DNA of 64,000 nucleotides. Origin: Actinospineispora eucalypti. GTDB taxonomy: Bacteria; Actinomycetota; Actinomycetes; Mycobacteriales; Pseudonocardiaceae. Below the pieces are notes generated by a model. The model worked only from the letters and a program-made list of their open reading frames with translations, searched no databases and was not told where the DNA came from. The DNA lies in the NCBI GenBank assembly GCA_014208095.1, contig JACHMT010000003.1, forward strand, positions 744,001 through 808,000. Reading direction: 5' to 3'. Made by a program: the position numbers and the translations under genes. Positions within the stretch are counted from its first letter, which is position 1; each line of letters begins with the position of its first letter. Positions 17,936 through 27,315 of this stretch are shown one piece after another.

Positions 17936-19093
17936 ATGAGCATCGCCGCGCCCCGGCGGGTCCTGTTGGACGCGCTGCTGGCCTTCGTGGTGGCCGCCGG
18001 TGCGCTGGTGGCGGCATTGCTGGCCGGCCGAGGAGAGCCGACCGGGCAGGCCGTCGGCGTCGGCGGATCGGCGCTGATCCTGGCCGCGGCCGGGGCCGTA
18101 CTGATGCGCCGCCGCTACCCGCTGGCGGCGCTGCTGGTCGCCGAGGTGGCCGCCGCCACCTGGTCGCTCACCGGCCACCCCGGCCGGGGAATCATGCTGG
18201 CGCCGCTGATCGCCTGCTACACGCTTGCCGCCGCCAGGGGTTGGCGGGCCGGCGCCGTCGGCGCGCTGATGAACACCACGACGGCGCTCATCGTGCTGGT
18301 CCACGCAAGACCGGACCTGCGCGAAGAACCCATCCTGAACGCGGTGGCGGTGAGTATCGCGGCGGCCGCGGCCGGCGCCACCATGTTCTACTACCGCCAG
18401 CATCAGCGGGCGATCGTCGACCGGCTGACCCGCCAGGCCCAGGCGACGGCGGAGGCGGAACGGCGGCTGCTGCTCGAGGACCGGGTGCGCCTGGCCCGGG
18501 ACCTGCACGACATCTTCGGCCACGCGATGGCCGCGATCAGCGTCCAGGCCGGCGCCGCACTGCACGTGGCGCGAAACCGCCCGGACCAGGCGATCACCGC
18601 CCTCGAGATGATCAAGAAACTCAGTGACGAAGGCCTGGCCGAAGCAAGGCCGCTGTTCGCCCAACTGCGGGCCGACGCGGAACCCGACCCGGGCGGCCGC
18701 CCAGAACCAGGTCTGGGCGACCTCGATGCGCTGCTCGACTCCGCCCGAGCCAACGGTCTGCGCGTCGAGGTACACACCCGGGGAACCCCCGAAGCCCTAC
18801 CGCCGGCCACGGACCTCGCCGCGTACCGAATCGTGCAGGAGGCGCTGACCAACGTGCGCCGCCACGCCCGGGCCACCGAGGTGCGGCTGACCATCGACCA
18901 CCGGCCCGACCGGCTCGAGCTGACGATCACCGACAACGGCGTGGGCGTCCCCGGCCACCCGCCCCCGGGCGGGCACGGCATCGCCGGAATGCGCGAACGG
19001 GTGGCGCTGGCCGGCGGGCGGTTCCACGCCGGCTCCCCTACCGGAGGCGGGTTCGAAGTGGCCTGTACATTGCCGGCGCGGGAGCCGACATGA
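17936..19093 (+). CDS. Sensor histidine kinase, NarL type (HisKA_3)
   Basis: A protein of 385 residues from the ATG at 17936. The N-terminal 150 residues are four to five hydrophobic spans. The phosphoacceptor histidine is in VRLARDLHDIFGHAMAAISV, and the ATP-binding domain shows the N box (EALTNVRRHA), G1 (ITDNGVG) and G2 (GGHGIAGMRERV). It overlaps the response regulator by 4 bases (ATGA), so the pair is translationally coupled. It is divergent from the MacB-type permease, its probable target or signal source. Confidence 0.93.
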   Translation: MSIAAPRRVLLDALLAFVVAAGALVAALLAGRGEPTGQAVGVGGSALILAAAGAVLMRRRYPLAALLVAEVAAATWSLTGHPGRGIMLAPLIACYTLAAARGWRAGAVGALMNTTTALIVLVHARPDLREEPILNAVAVSIAAAAAGATMFYYRQHQRAIVDRLTRQAQATAEAERRLLLEDRVRLARDLHDIFGHAMAAISVQAGAALHVARNRPDQAITALEMIKKLSDEGLAEARPLFAQLRADAEPDPGGRPEPGLGDLDALLDSARANGLRVEVHTRGTPEALPPATDLAAYRIVQEALTNVRRHARATEVRLTIDHRPDRLELTITDNGVGVPGHPPPGGHGIAGMRERVALAGGRFHAGSPTGGGFEVACTLPAREPT

Positions 19094-19749
19094 CCCGGGT
19101 ACTCATCGCGGACGACCACGCCGCCGTGCGTGGCGGCTTCCGCGTGCTGATCGAATCCGACCCGACCATGACCGTCGTCGGCGAGGCCGCGACCGGCGCC
19201 GAGGCCGTCGAGCTCGCCCGTGCCCACATCCCGGACGTCGTACTCATGGACATCCAGATGCCCGGGATGGACGGCCTGGCCGCGACCCGGGAGATCGCCG
19301 GCGACCCCCATCTGGCGAGCGTGCGGATCCTCATCCTGACCACCTTCGACATCGACGAGTACGTGATCGACGCGCTCGGCGCCGGTGCCGGCGGATTCCT
19401 GGTCAAGAACACCCAACCCGAGCAGCTCCTGCACGGGATCCGGGTCGTCGCCGGCGGCGAGGAGCTCCTCTCACCGGGACTCACCCGCCGGCTCATCGCC
19501 CAGCTCGGCGGCCGGCCCGGAGCACCACGGATCAGCCCGCACGCGCTCGAGTCACTGACCGCCAGGGAACGCGAGGTCACCGCGCTCGTGGCGGCCGGCA
19601 TGAACAACGCCGAAATAGCCCAGTCGCTGTTCATCAGCAACGCCACGGTGAAAACCCACGTGAGCCGTTCCATGACCAAACTCGGAGCCCGTGACCGGGC
19701 ACAGCTGGTCGCCTTCGCCTACCTCTCCGGCCTGGTCACAACCTCGTAG
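19090..19749 (+). CDS. NarL/LuxR family response regulator
   Basis: A protein of 219 residues. The receiver has the acidic pair in ADDHAAVRGG, phosphoacceptor Asp in DVVLMDIQMPGMDG and the conserved Lys in FLVKNTQPEQ. The LuxR HTH follows: LTAREREVTALVAAGMNNAE, IAQSLFISNATVKTHVSRSM. It completes the two-component system with the preceding kinase. The likely targets are the divergent permease promoter and its own. Confidence 0.94.
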   Translation: MTRVLIADDHAAVRGGFRVLIESDPTMTVVGEAATGAEAVELARAHIPDVVLMDIQMPGMDGLAATREIAGDPHLASVRILILTTFDIDEYVIDALGAGAGGFLVKNTQPEQLLHGIRVVAGGEELLSPGLTRRLIAQLGGRPGAPRISPHALESLTAREREVTALVAAGMNNAEIAQSLFISNATVKTHVSRSMTKLGARDRAQLVAFAYLSGLVTTS

Positions 19750-19944
19750 CGCAGGTGGATCACGCCATCGGCGGTCAGCACGTCATCCGCGTCGGAGGCA
19801 GCCGCGCTGGCCGCCGCCATCGCGTCGAAGAACCGGGCTCTGGGTTCGCCGGACTCCTCGACGCGCCCACTGGCGTAGTCGTCGACCGAGACCGTGCGTG
19901 TACGGAGACCTTGCCCATGCCGCCAGCCTTCCGCACCCGGCGCA

Positions 19945-20820
19945 CTATCTATACCCGTGAGGCCGCCAGTTGCTCAGGACGCGCCGCTGGATGTCGGCCG
20001 GCCAGCCGTTCTCGAAGGTGCCCTTGACCGGTCGCTTGTCCGGGGGGAACAGCTCGGCCAGTAGACAGTTGTAGATCACCTTGCCGGCCCGGTAGGTGTG
20101 CTGTTCCTGCTCGTCCAGGTACACCGACAGGGCGGCGGTGGGCTTGGCGGGGAAGTGCACTTCACCCTGCTCGGGATGGGCGCGGGTGGCGAAGGCCCAG
20201 ACGACCTCGTTGACGTCGGTGATGTCGATGTCGTCCTCGACCAGCAGCACCTTGGGCACGCCGAAGCCGGCTTTGCCGGTGAACACGATGTCGCCGATCC
20301 GCCGCGCCAGCTCACCGGAGTGGATGTTCAGCGTCTCGTGCCACTCAGCGCGGACCGAGACGATCAACCAGTGCGGCGCGGACTCGTAGGAGAACCAGGT
20401 GGACGCCACCGGCAGTCCGGCGTCGCGCAGCTGGTAGAGGATCTCGGCGACGTGCATGGTGCCGGTGTGGTCCTCCTCCACCGGCGGACCGGCGGCCACC
20501 ACGGGCAGGATGGCGTCGTCGCGGTAGGTGACGGCGCTTACCGGGAACAGTGGCTTCGGTGAGGCGTCGAAGGCGTTGTAGCCGGGGTACTCGTTCATCG
20601 GCCCTTCCATCACCTGCTCGTCCAGCGCGATGTGGCCCTCAATGACTATCTCGGCGGTGGCCGAAACCACGAGGTCCACGGTCTCCGCCGGTACCACTTG
20701 CAGCGCCTCACCGAACAGTGCGCCGACGAAGTGGCTCTCGTCGGCGTTCTCCGGTAGCGGCATCGCCCCGCGTAGGGCAGGCCCGGCTCCACGCCGAGGG
20801 CGAGCGCCCCTGCTGGTTAA
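19945..20820 (-). pseudogene. UbiD-family decarboxylase, C-terminal half only
   Basis: An open frame of 272 residues from 20763 matches the C-terminal half of UbiD-type prenyl-FMN decarboxylases: EIVIEGHIALDEQVMEGPMN, then FPVSAVTYRDDAILPVVAAG, then KVLLVEDDIDITDVNEVVWA. Full enzymes have about 480-500 residues. Upstream, GVEPG lies in a different frame from PALRGAMPLPENADE, so a frameshift near 20775 precedes a complete loss of the N-terminus. The prenyl-FMN partner UbiX is not nearby. Almost certainly inactive. Confidence 0.75.
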
Positions 20821-20972
20821 CGATGCCCAGTTGCGGGCTGTCTGGTTGTTGCCCGGGACGGGTCCCGAGCGAGCTGTGACAAGTTGATGTTGCGCGAACT
20901 TGGGTTGAGACGCCTGGTCAAAGGGCCGTGATCAATGGCTTGGCTTGGCCGCCACTTCTTGGGGGAATAGCG

Positions 20973-21470
20973 ATGGCCTGTGCAGGGTCGCTCGGAAAGA
21001 TCACGGTCGCCGGTGGTGTGCTGTGTGCTGTCTTCGCTGGCGTCGCGCCGGGCGTGGCGATGGCCCAGCCGGCGGTTGCCGTCCACCAGGCCGGCCAACA
21101 GGGCGACGGCGGCGGTGACGATGGGGTCGACAATGATTGGACCACCAACCTGCTCGGTGGTGGAGGCGGTGGTCAGCGTTCGGGTGGGCAGCAGAGTGTC
21201 TCGGAGTTGAGCGACTGTGACACGCTGCGCTGCCTGCGCGAGCAGGCCGGCAAACAGCAGTCGAGCGGTTCGCAGGGCTCTCACATCGCGCCGGGTGAGC
21301 GGAATCCCTCGGGCCGCGACGTGTACAAGGCCGTTGACGACTTCATCCAGAAGATCATGAACTTTGTGAAGGGAATCGTCGGCTCGTCCGTGCCCTCACA
21401 CATTCCGCCGGTGAAGCTGCCGAAGCCCACCGTGCCGCCGATGCCGCTGCCGCACCCGATCGACCACTGA
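20973..21470 (+). CDS. Small secreted protein, unknown function
   Basis: A protein of 165 residues from the ATG at 20973 (gggggaa RBS). A signal peptide is clear (KITVAGGVLCAVFAGVAPGV ending AMAQP). The mature part has a glycine/glutamine/aspartate-rich linker, two cysteines in DCDTLRCLREQ, a helical stretch VYKAVDDFIQKIMNFVKGIV and a proline-rich end. I do not recognise the family. Confidence 0.75.
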   Translation: MACAGSLGKITVAGGVLCAVFAGVAPGVAMAQPAVAVHQAGQQGDGGGDDGVDNDWTTNLLGGGGGGQRSGGQQSVSELSDCDTLRCLREQAGKQQSSGSQGSHIAPGERNPSGRDVYKAVDDFIQKIMNFVKGIVGSSVPSHIPPVKLPKPTVPPMPLPHPIDH

Positions 21471-21490
21471 GCCGAACTCGCCGCCGAGCA

Positions 21491-21640
21491 CACCGCTGGT
21501 TCACCGCGCCCGAGGCGGTGGTCTACGGCCTGGCCGACGAGGTGATCGGCGGTCCGGCCGTCCAGCACCCCGACGTAGTCCGTCCTTGGGCTCGGTGCGG
21601 GCTGGGCGGCGCGAACCGCGGTGTGAGGATGGGCTCTTAG
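21491..21640 (+). pseudogene. ClpP protease C-terminal remnant
   Basis: The frame reads HRWFTAPEAVVYGLADEVIG and continues to a stop at 21638-21640. This is the signature end of ClpP proteases (D-x-x-x-F-x-A-x-E-A-x-x-Y-G-L-x-D-x-V-I). Nothing of the catalytic core precedes it. It abuts the stop of the chromopyrrolate synthase gene on the other strand and marks the left border of the indolocarbazole operon. Confidence 0.55.
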
Positions 21641-24600
21641 CCGGGTGGGTTGGCGCGGAGGTCGTCGGCGGTGTGTCGGAGTAGCGCGGCCACCGTGTGG
21701 GACAGGTTGTCGCACTTGTCGGCCAGGGCCGCTATGTCGTCCAGCTCCCGCGCGATGCGCGTCGCGGCCGCGGCTGGGCGGGGTAGGTACTCGGGGATGC
21801 GGTCCAGCTCGAAGGTGGGGCCGGCGGTGTAGCCGGGGCGGCCCGAGGGCACGGTGACCAGCAGTTCAGCAGTGGGGCGCAGCACGCCGACCATGAGGTC
21901 CAGCGCCCAGTTCATCAGCCGGGCGCGGCGTGGGTTGTCGTCCGGCCAGCCGGCGAAGTGCTGCACCATCAGCTGCATGGAGGTCGCGTAGGTGCGGTTG
22001 AACACCGTGGCGACCTGCCGCGCGGGCTCGTAGGTCAGGGGTTCCTTGGCGAGGGTGCCGGTGCCGAGGGTGGGGTTGCGCGGCACCGGGTAGGAGGGGC
22101 TCCACGGTGCCTGCGTGGCCAGTTCCCGGTGCAGTCGCTGGAAGGTGGCGTAGTGCGATTCCTCGACGGAGTCGCCGAGCACCCCGCCTTCGCCGTGCTC
22201 GGTGACGAAGTCGATCGCGAACAACGCGCTGGCCAGGTCGTCCACCTCGAGTTGGTAGTCGGGGTGCACGGCGTTCACCGACTCGCGCATGAACAGGTGG
22301 TGCTGCCCGCCGCCGGCCCCCCGGTCCACCAGCAGCGCGTCTGGTACCCGGTGCAGGCCGTCGCGGATGGCCGCGTACAGCTCACTCAACGAGCCGTACC
22401 CGTCCCCCTGAGCAAGTCCGGTGTGCGGCCGTTCCAGGTCGATGAACCGTTGCACGCTGCCGAGCCCGAACCGTTCCAGGGCGAACTCCAGTGGCACCCG
22501 GGTGTTCGCGTTGAACGTGCCGAAGTCCACCTCGGGCAGGTGGAACGGCTCCCCCATGGCCATGATGATGTTGTTGACCACCAGGAAGTGGATCATCTCC
22601 TCCTTGGCCACGGCGAGCAGGCTGCCGCGCATGCCGCCGCGCAGGCTGTCCGGGCCGTCGCCGCAGGCCAGCCGCAGCTGTGCGGGCGTCCACTCCCCCA
22701 GCGTGACCAGCCGGGTAGCGGCGGTGTGGGTGGGGATGGAGTAGGCGGCGTAGAGGTACTGGGTCATGCCGGCCAGCTCGATCGCGGCGGCGTGGCGCAG
22801 CGCGTCCAGCAGGTTTTCCCGGGTGGTGACCGCCGCGACCTGGGTCGGCGCGGCCAGCGGGGAGACCGGTCCCTGCCGGGTCGCTTCCACGGCGAACATG
22901 TAGCGGCGCAGCAGCCGGGTCTGCGGGGCGGTGAGGTCCCGGGTGGGCGGCATGTAGAAGGTCTTGTCCCGGTTGCCCGGGTCGCAGGCGTGCCAGGTAA
23001 GCCGGGCGTAGGGCTCCACCTTGCACTCCTCGGCCAGGCTGAACACCTCGTCGCGCATGAACGAGTAGAGCCGCTCGTAGGGCTCGAACACCTCCCGGTA
23101 CAGCAGTTCGAAGGTGATCTCTTCATCGGCCAGGGCGTCCAGGTGCCAGTGGTCCGGCAGCACCCGCACGGCCAGCGAACCCACCGAGGACCAGTAACCC
23201 AGCGAGTCGTCGTTGTCGTAGCCGACGGTTGCCGACCCGGGCTCGGTCTCGTCCACCGGCGGCGGGTCGCCGTCGGGCAGCAACAGCACCCGGGCCGAAC
23301 CGCCGCGCACCCCGCGCAGGTCCAACACCCCGGTGCCGTGCCGGTCGGTGGCGAGCCGGACCTCGGACAAGTAGGACGACTGCTCGCCGGCCCGGAATGC
23401 GGCCACCCGCAGGTCGGCGGCCCGCGCGGACGGCGAGGCGGCCACCGGGTCGCGGGGCAGCCCGCGCGGGTTGACGAACTGCCGCACCCGGATCCGGGGT
23501 ACCGCCGCCGGCTCGCCGCGCACGTAGGACCGCACGGGCACCCGTACCGGGAAATGCCGCCCGCTCGTCGCATCCGGGTGTTCCAGGAAGAGAGCCGCCT
23601 CGTCCGTCTGCACCACGGTCTGGCGCTCCACCAGCAGCGGTTCGTCGCTCTCCCCCGCCGTCACCACCAGCGGCTGACCCGAGTCGCCGTTCAGCCGGGG
23701 CACCGTGAGCACGCCGGAACCGAGCCGGTACGCCGGACCCAGGTACAGCTCGCGGGGCACCCGGGCAAGCGGTTCCCCGGACTCGGCGCGCAGCCACAGG
23801 TCGCCGTGGTCCACCAGCGGGCCGAGCCGGTGGGTGCCGCCCGGCACGCCCCGGGGCGCCCGCCCGGTCACCGGCAGCGCGGTGACCAGGTTGAACCCCA
23901 CCCACGACGGGTCCACCCGCACGGTCAGGTTGTGCAGCGGCCCGCCCGCCGGCGGGTAGAGCAGCCGCCCGGCCGGATAGGTGCGCAACTCCGAAGCGTG
24001 CCAGGGGGCGAGCGTGCCGCGCAGGTCCCAGCGGTCCGGCTGGTCGTTGCCCGCCGGGGTGGCCATGTTGGTCAGCGCGAACTGCACCACCAGCCCGTCC
24101 GCCTCCCCCTCAGCCAGCAGGGAACGCAACGCGGTCAGCGCCGGGGAGTACTCCGCACCGTCCAACCAGTGCGGGTGCTCCAGCGCGAACTGGTGGACCA
24201 CCGAGTGTCGGAACCAGGACGCCAGGGGTTGCCGACACACCTCGACGATGTGTGACCAGTTCTGCCAGCGCGGCGGGCACATGCCGGTTACGTACCCAGT
24301 GACCAGGTAGCCGACCTCGTGCGAACGGCCCAACCGGCCCAGCGCCAGCTGCCCCAGCATCACCGTGGTGGTCCAGTTGGACGCCGGGTCCACGTCGAAC
24401 ACCCGCGCCCGGTTGGCGGTGCTGCCCAGGTGCGCGCAGTAGTGCCCCCACAGGTCCAGCGACCGGCCCACCAGCGGCTCGGTCGTGTCCACCTCGCCGG
24501 CGCGCAGCTCGCAGCCGACCACCTTGGCGTCCACCCAGAAGTGCCCGTTCCCGCCCGGGTTCCGGCCGCCATCGGAAGTGTCGACGGGCCGGTTGGTGGC

Positions 24601-24702
24601 CAGGTCCAGCTGCCCGGACCGGGGGCCGGTGGGCAGCCGGGTCACCGCCGTGCCGGCGAAGTGCACCTTCGGAGTGTCGAAAACGCTCACCGGCGCTCCC
24701 AT
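21637..24702 (-). CDS. Chromopyrrolate synthase (RebD/StaD/VioB family)
   Basis: A protein of 1021 residues, matching the about 1000-residue RebD/StaD/VioB family. These hemoproteins oxidatively couple two indole-3-pyruvate imines into chromopyrrolic acid. The N-terminal part has VSVFDTPKVHFAGTAVTRLP. The later ferritin-like part has ELAGMTQYLYAAYSIPTHTA, VAKEEMIHFLVVNNIIMAMG and EESHYATFQRLHRELA, with metal-ligand Glu/His residues. It is the last gene of the operon; its start overlaps the end of the methyltransferase upstream by 16 bases. Confidence 0.93.
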   Translation of the reverse strand: MGAPVSVFDTPKVHFAGTAVTRLPTGPRSGQLDLATNRPVDTSDGGRNPGGNGHFWVDAKVVGCELRAGEVDTTEPLVGRSLDLWGHYCAHLGSTANRARVFDVDPASNWTTTVMLGQLALGRLGRSHEVGYLVTGYVTGMCPPRWQNWSHIVEVCRQPLASWFRHSVVHQFALEHPHWLDGAEYSPALTALRSLLAEGEADGLVVQFALTNMATPAGNDQPDRWDLRGTLAPWHASELRTYPAGRLLYPPAGGPLHNLTVRVDPSWVGFNLVTALPVTGRAPRGVPGGTHRLGPLVDHGDLWLRAESGEPLARVPRELYLGPAYRLGSGVLTVPRLNGDSGQPLVVTAGESDEPLLVERQTVVQTDEAALFLEHPDATSGRHFPVRVPVRSYVRGEPAAVPRIRVRQFVNPRGLPRDPVAASPSARAADLRVAAFRAGEQSSYLSEVRLATDRHGTGVLDLRGVRGGSARVLLLPDGDPPPVDETEPGSATVGYDNDDSLGYWSSVGSLAVRVLPDHWHLDALADEEITFELLYREVFEPYERLYSFMRDEVFSLAEECKVEPYARLTWHACDPGNRDKTFYMPPTRDLTAPQTRLLRRYMFAVEATRQGPVSPLAAPTQVAAVTTRENLLDALRHAAAIELAGMTQYLYAAYSIPTHTAATRLVTLGEWTPAQLRLACGDGPDSLRGGMRGSLLAVAKEEMIHFLVVNNIIMAMGEPFHLPEVDFGTFNANTRVPLEFALERFGLGSVQRFIDLERPHTGLAQGDGYGSLSELYAAIRDGLHRVPDALLVDRGAGGGQHHLFMRESVNAVHPDYQLEVDDLASALFAIDFVTEHGEGGVLGDSVEESHYATFQRLHRELATQAPWSPSYPVPRNPTLGTGTLAKEPLTYEPARQVATVFNRTYATSMQLMVQHFAGWPDDNPRRARLMNWALDLMVGVLRPTAELLVTVPSGRPGYTAGPTFELDRIPEYLPRPAAAATRIARELDDIAALADKCDNLSHTVAALLRHTADDLRANPPG

Positions 24703-25373
24703 ACGGCGCCGCTCATGCCGGGGAGCACGTCCCGGGTCAGCCGCACCCCGGGCAGCGCCGCCCGGTAGGACCGGGCGAACTCGGCCCAGGTGGGGGCCAC
24801 GTGCCGGCGCTTCATCTCCAGCCAGCGCGGGTGCAGCATCATGCGCAGCGTGTCGGCGGCTGCGTCGGCGTCCCGGTACCTCTCGTAGATCATCCGCGCG
24901 GTGTCGAACGCGTGCGGGTTGTCGCCGTCGGGTGGCGGTTCGTCCGGCCGGTTCACGTCGATGACCACCAGGCGGCCGCCGGGCGCGACCAGCGCGGCCA
25001 GCGTGCGCAGGACTTCCGCCAACGGCCCCATGAAGAACACCGCGTTCACCGACATGACCAGGTCAAACTCGCCGGGGTCGGCCGGACGCAGGTCCAGCGC
25101 GGCCCGGCACTGGTAGCGCACCGGCACCCGGGTGGGCTTGGCCTCGGCCAGCGCCAGCATCCCCGGTGACACGTCCACCCCGGTGACCTCGGCGTAGTGC
25201 TCGGCCAGCAACGCGCAGTTGTTGCCGGTGCCGCAGCCGACGTCCAGCGCGCGCTCCCCCGGCGGAAACTGCCCCAGCAGCCACTCCCGCACCGGACCGC
25301 CGGCCCCGTCGCGCACCCGGGACACCCGCTCGTAGAGCTCGGCGAAGTCGTCGAAGTACGGGGTGGCGGTCAC
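24687..25373 (-). CDS. SAM-dependent methyltransferase, indolocarbazole cluster (second)
   Basis: A protein of 228 residues from the GTG at 25373, chosen because it overlaps the previous stop by 4 bases (GTGA), as at the other junctions of this operon. Class I fold: motif I ALDVGCGTGNNCALL, then VTGVDVSPGMLALAEAK, a post-I acidic loop, and FDLVMSVNAVFFMG. The neighbours make an indolocarbazole core the likely acceptor (N-, O- or imide methylation). The position cannot be predicted here. Confidence 0.85.
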   Translation of the reverse strand: MTATPYFDDFAELYERVSRVRDGAGGPVREWLLGQFPPGERALDVGCGTGNNCALLAEHYAEVTGVDVSPGMLALAEAKPTRVPVRYQCRAALDLRPADPGEFDLVMSVNAVFFMGPLAEVLRTLAALVAPGGRLVVIDVNRPDEPPPDGDNPHAFDTARMIYERYRDADAAADTLRMMLHPRWLEMKRRHVAPTWAEFARSYRAALPGVRLTRDVLPGMSGAVWERR

Positions 25374-26119
25374 CGGAACACCTCGGCGGTGATCGACCAC
25401 AGGGGCAGCAGCAGCCGGCCGTGCTCGTCGGTGGCCAGCCGGTCCACGTAGCACCGCCCCTCCTCGCCGGCGCCGGTGACCTCCATCGCCTGGTGCAGGA
25501 TCTCCCTGGTCAGCGCGGAGTTGAAGGCGTACTGGGTCCAGTCGAACCGGGTCACCGCCCAGCCCGCCTCGGTCAACGTGCGCCGCGTCCCCTCCGCGTC
25601 GTCCTGGTGCGGCGGCCGCAGCTGGCTGGGGGTGTCGTCGGTCCAGCAGACGACGTAGAGCCGGGCCTCCGGCGCGGCGGCCCGGCGCAACGCGGCCAGG
25701 TAGGCGGCCCGGCCGGCCGGGTCCAGACTGTGCAGCAGGCCGTTGTCCAGGATGGTGTCGAAACTGTGGTCGGCCAGGTCGTCCAGCGCGGTCGCGTCGG
25801 CGATCAGGAACTCCACCGACACGCCCAGCGACTCGGCGCGCGCGGTGGCCCGGCGGATGGCCGCCGGCGAGTTGTCGAACGCGGTGACCCGGTAACCCCG
25901 TCCGGCCAGGTACAGCGCACTGTCACCGAGCCCGCAGCCGGCGTCCAGCACGTGCCCGCGCAACCCGCCGTCGGCGACCAGCCGGACCAGCGGCCGCTGC
26001 GGCCCGCCGATGTCCCACGGCACGATGTCCTGGAACACCGCACGCAGCGGATGGCCCTCCGGGTACAGGGACTCGCCCCGGTACAGGGCCTCGAAGTCGG
26101 GCGCGAGCGAGCCGGTCAT
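25370..26119 (-). CDS. SAM-dependent methyltransferase, indolocarbazole cluster (first)
   Basis: A protein of 249 residues from the ATG at 26119, overlapping the P450 stop by 4 bases. Motif I GHVLDAGCGLGDSAL, then VTAFDNSPAAIRRA, then DHSFDTILDNGLLHSL and RLYVVCWTDDTPSQLRPPHQ. This form (HSLDPAGR..Y...L) is common in small class I methyltransferases that modify secondary metabolites. It is distinct from the second methyltransferase, so two different methyl groups are likely added to the indolocarbazole. Confidence 0.85.
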   Translation of the reverse strand: MTGSLAPDFEALYRGESLYPEGHPLRAVFQDIVPWDIGGPQRPLVRLVADGGLRGHVLDAGCGLGDSALYLAGRGYRVTAFDNSPAAIRRATARAESLGVSVEFLIADATALDDLADHSFDTILDNGLLHSLDPAGRAAYLAALRRAAAPEARLYVVCWTDDTPSQLRPPHQDDAEGTRRTLTEAGWAVTRFDWTQYAFNSALTREILHQAMEVTGAGEEGRCYVDRLATDEHGRLLLPLWSITAEVFR

Positions 26120-27315
26120 GCGGGGTCTCCTTGGTCGGCGGTGCGTACCTGGACGTGCAGCGGCCCGTGGAAGGCCAGGTAGTTGCCGTACTCGACGGTG
26201 TCCTCGAGCACCCGCATGCGGGGCAACGCGGTGAGCAGGGCATGCAGCCCGATCGCCGCCTGCGCCCTGGCCAGGTGCGCGCCCAGGCAGAAGTGCAGGC
26301 CCACGCTGAACGCCAGATGCGGGTTGGCCGGGCGGCCCAGTCGCGGCTCGTCCGGGGCGTCGAACTCGCCCGGGTCCCGGTTGGCCGCGCCGAGCAGCAG
26401 CACCACCACCTCGTCCCGGCGGATCCGGTGCCCGGCCAGCTCGGTGTCCCGCAACGCCGCCCGGCTGATCAACTGGACCGGGCTGTCGTAGCGGGCGATC
26501 TCCTCCACCGCCTCCGGCATCAGCGTCGGCTCCTCGCGTAATCGTTGCCGCAGCCGGGGGAATCGGTGCAGCGCCAGCACCGCCTTGGCGATCAGCGTCG
26601 CGGCGCTGTCGTGCGCGGCGATCAGCACGCTGACGCAGGTGTGCGCCAGCTCCTCGTCCGACCACTCCCGCTCGCGGGTGAGCGCGGAGATCAGGTCCGT
26701 CCTGGGCCGGCGGCGGCGGGCGACGATCAGCTCGCCGACGAACTCGGCCAGTTCCACCGCCGCTTGTTCCGCGCGCGGGTAATCCGGCGGCACCGGCATG
26801 CCGGCGGTGGGCATCCTGGCGATTTCGCGCAGCCCGGTCAGGCGCTCGCTCAGCCAGGCGCCCTCCTCGGCCGGTGTGCCGAGCAGCTCGGCGACCACCC
26901 GCACCGGGAACGGCACCGCGAACTCGGTGACCAGGTCGAAATCCGGCTGCGCGGCCAGCTTCGCCGCCATCTCCTCGGCGATCTGCCTGATCCGCGGCCG
27001 CCGGTCGGTTACCGCCTTGGGCAGGAACGGCGGGCTGATCAGCTTGCGTATCGCGGTGTGCCTCGGCGGGTTCATGAACACCGGCCAGTCGTTCACCGTC
27101 CGGTTGATCGCCGGGCAGCCGGGTACCTTCGGCCGGTCGGTGCCGTGCCCGAAGTCCCGGCTGAGCAGCACCTCCCGGGTGGTGCGGTGGTCGAAGACCC
27201 ACCACGCGCCGTCGGTCCCCCGGTGCACCGGGCCTTGCTCGCGGAACGCTCGGTAGCGCGGGTACGGGTCGGCGAAGTCGGCCGGCGTCCAGTCCTGTAA
27301 GTCGAAGTAGGTCAT
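26116..27315 (-). CDS. Cytochrome P450 StaP/RebP-like (aryl-aryl coupling)
   Basis: A protein of 399 residues from the ATG at 27315 (MTYFDLQDWTPADFADPYPR), overlapping the monooxygenase stop by 4 bases. The heme loop is FSVGLHFCLGAHLARAQA. The I-helix reads LIAAHDSAATL, where the usual AGxxT pair is replaced, as expected for StaP-type enzymes that couple the two indoles of chromopyrrolate by radical chemistry rather than by ordinary hydroxylation. The flanking C, D and O homologues make the assignment firm. Confidence 0.92.
   Translation of the reverse strand: MTYFDLQDWTPADFADPYPRYRAFREQGPVHRGTDGAWWVFDHRTTREVLLSRDFGHGTDRPKVPGCPAINRTVNDWPVFMNPPRHTAIRKLISPPFLPKAVTDRRPRIRQIAEEMAAKLAAQPDFDLVTEFAVPFPVRVVAELLGTPAEEGAWLSERLTGLREIARMPTAGMPVPPDYPRAEQAAVELAEFVGELIVARRRRPRTDLISALTREREWSDEELAHTCVSVLIAAHDSAATLIAKAVLALHRFPRLRQRLREEPTLMPEAVEEIARYDSPVQLISRAALRDTELAGHRIRRDEVVVLLLGAANRDPGEFDAPDEPRLGRPANPHLAFSVGLHFCLGAHLARAQAAIGLHALLTALPRMRVLEDTVEYGNYLAFHGPLHVQVRTADQGDPA

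Noticed and set aside
19722..19918. Minus-strand frame reading TVSVDDYASGRVEESGEPRA opposite the response-regulator end
   Set aside because: It has some protein character and an ATG in another frame (MGKVSV...), suggesting a decayed gene, but no family match could be named and it overlaps the regulator.
21958..24255. 765-codon plus-strand frame opposite the chromopyrrolate synthase gene
   Set aside because: It is a mirror frame of the minus-strand enzyme with no recognisable motif and no RBS.
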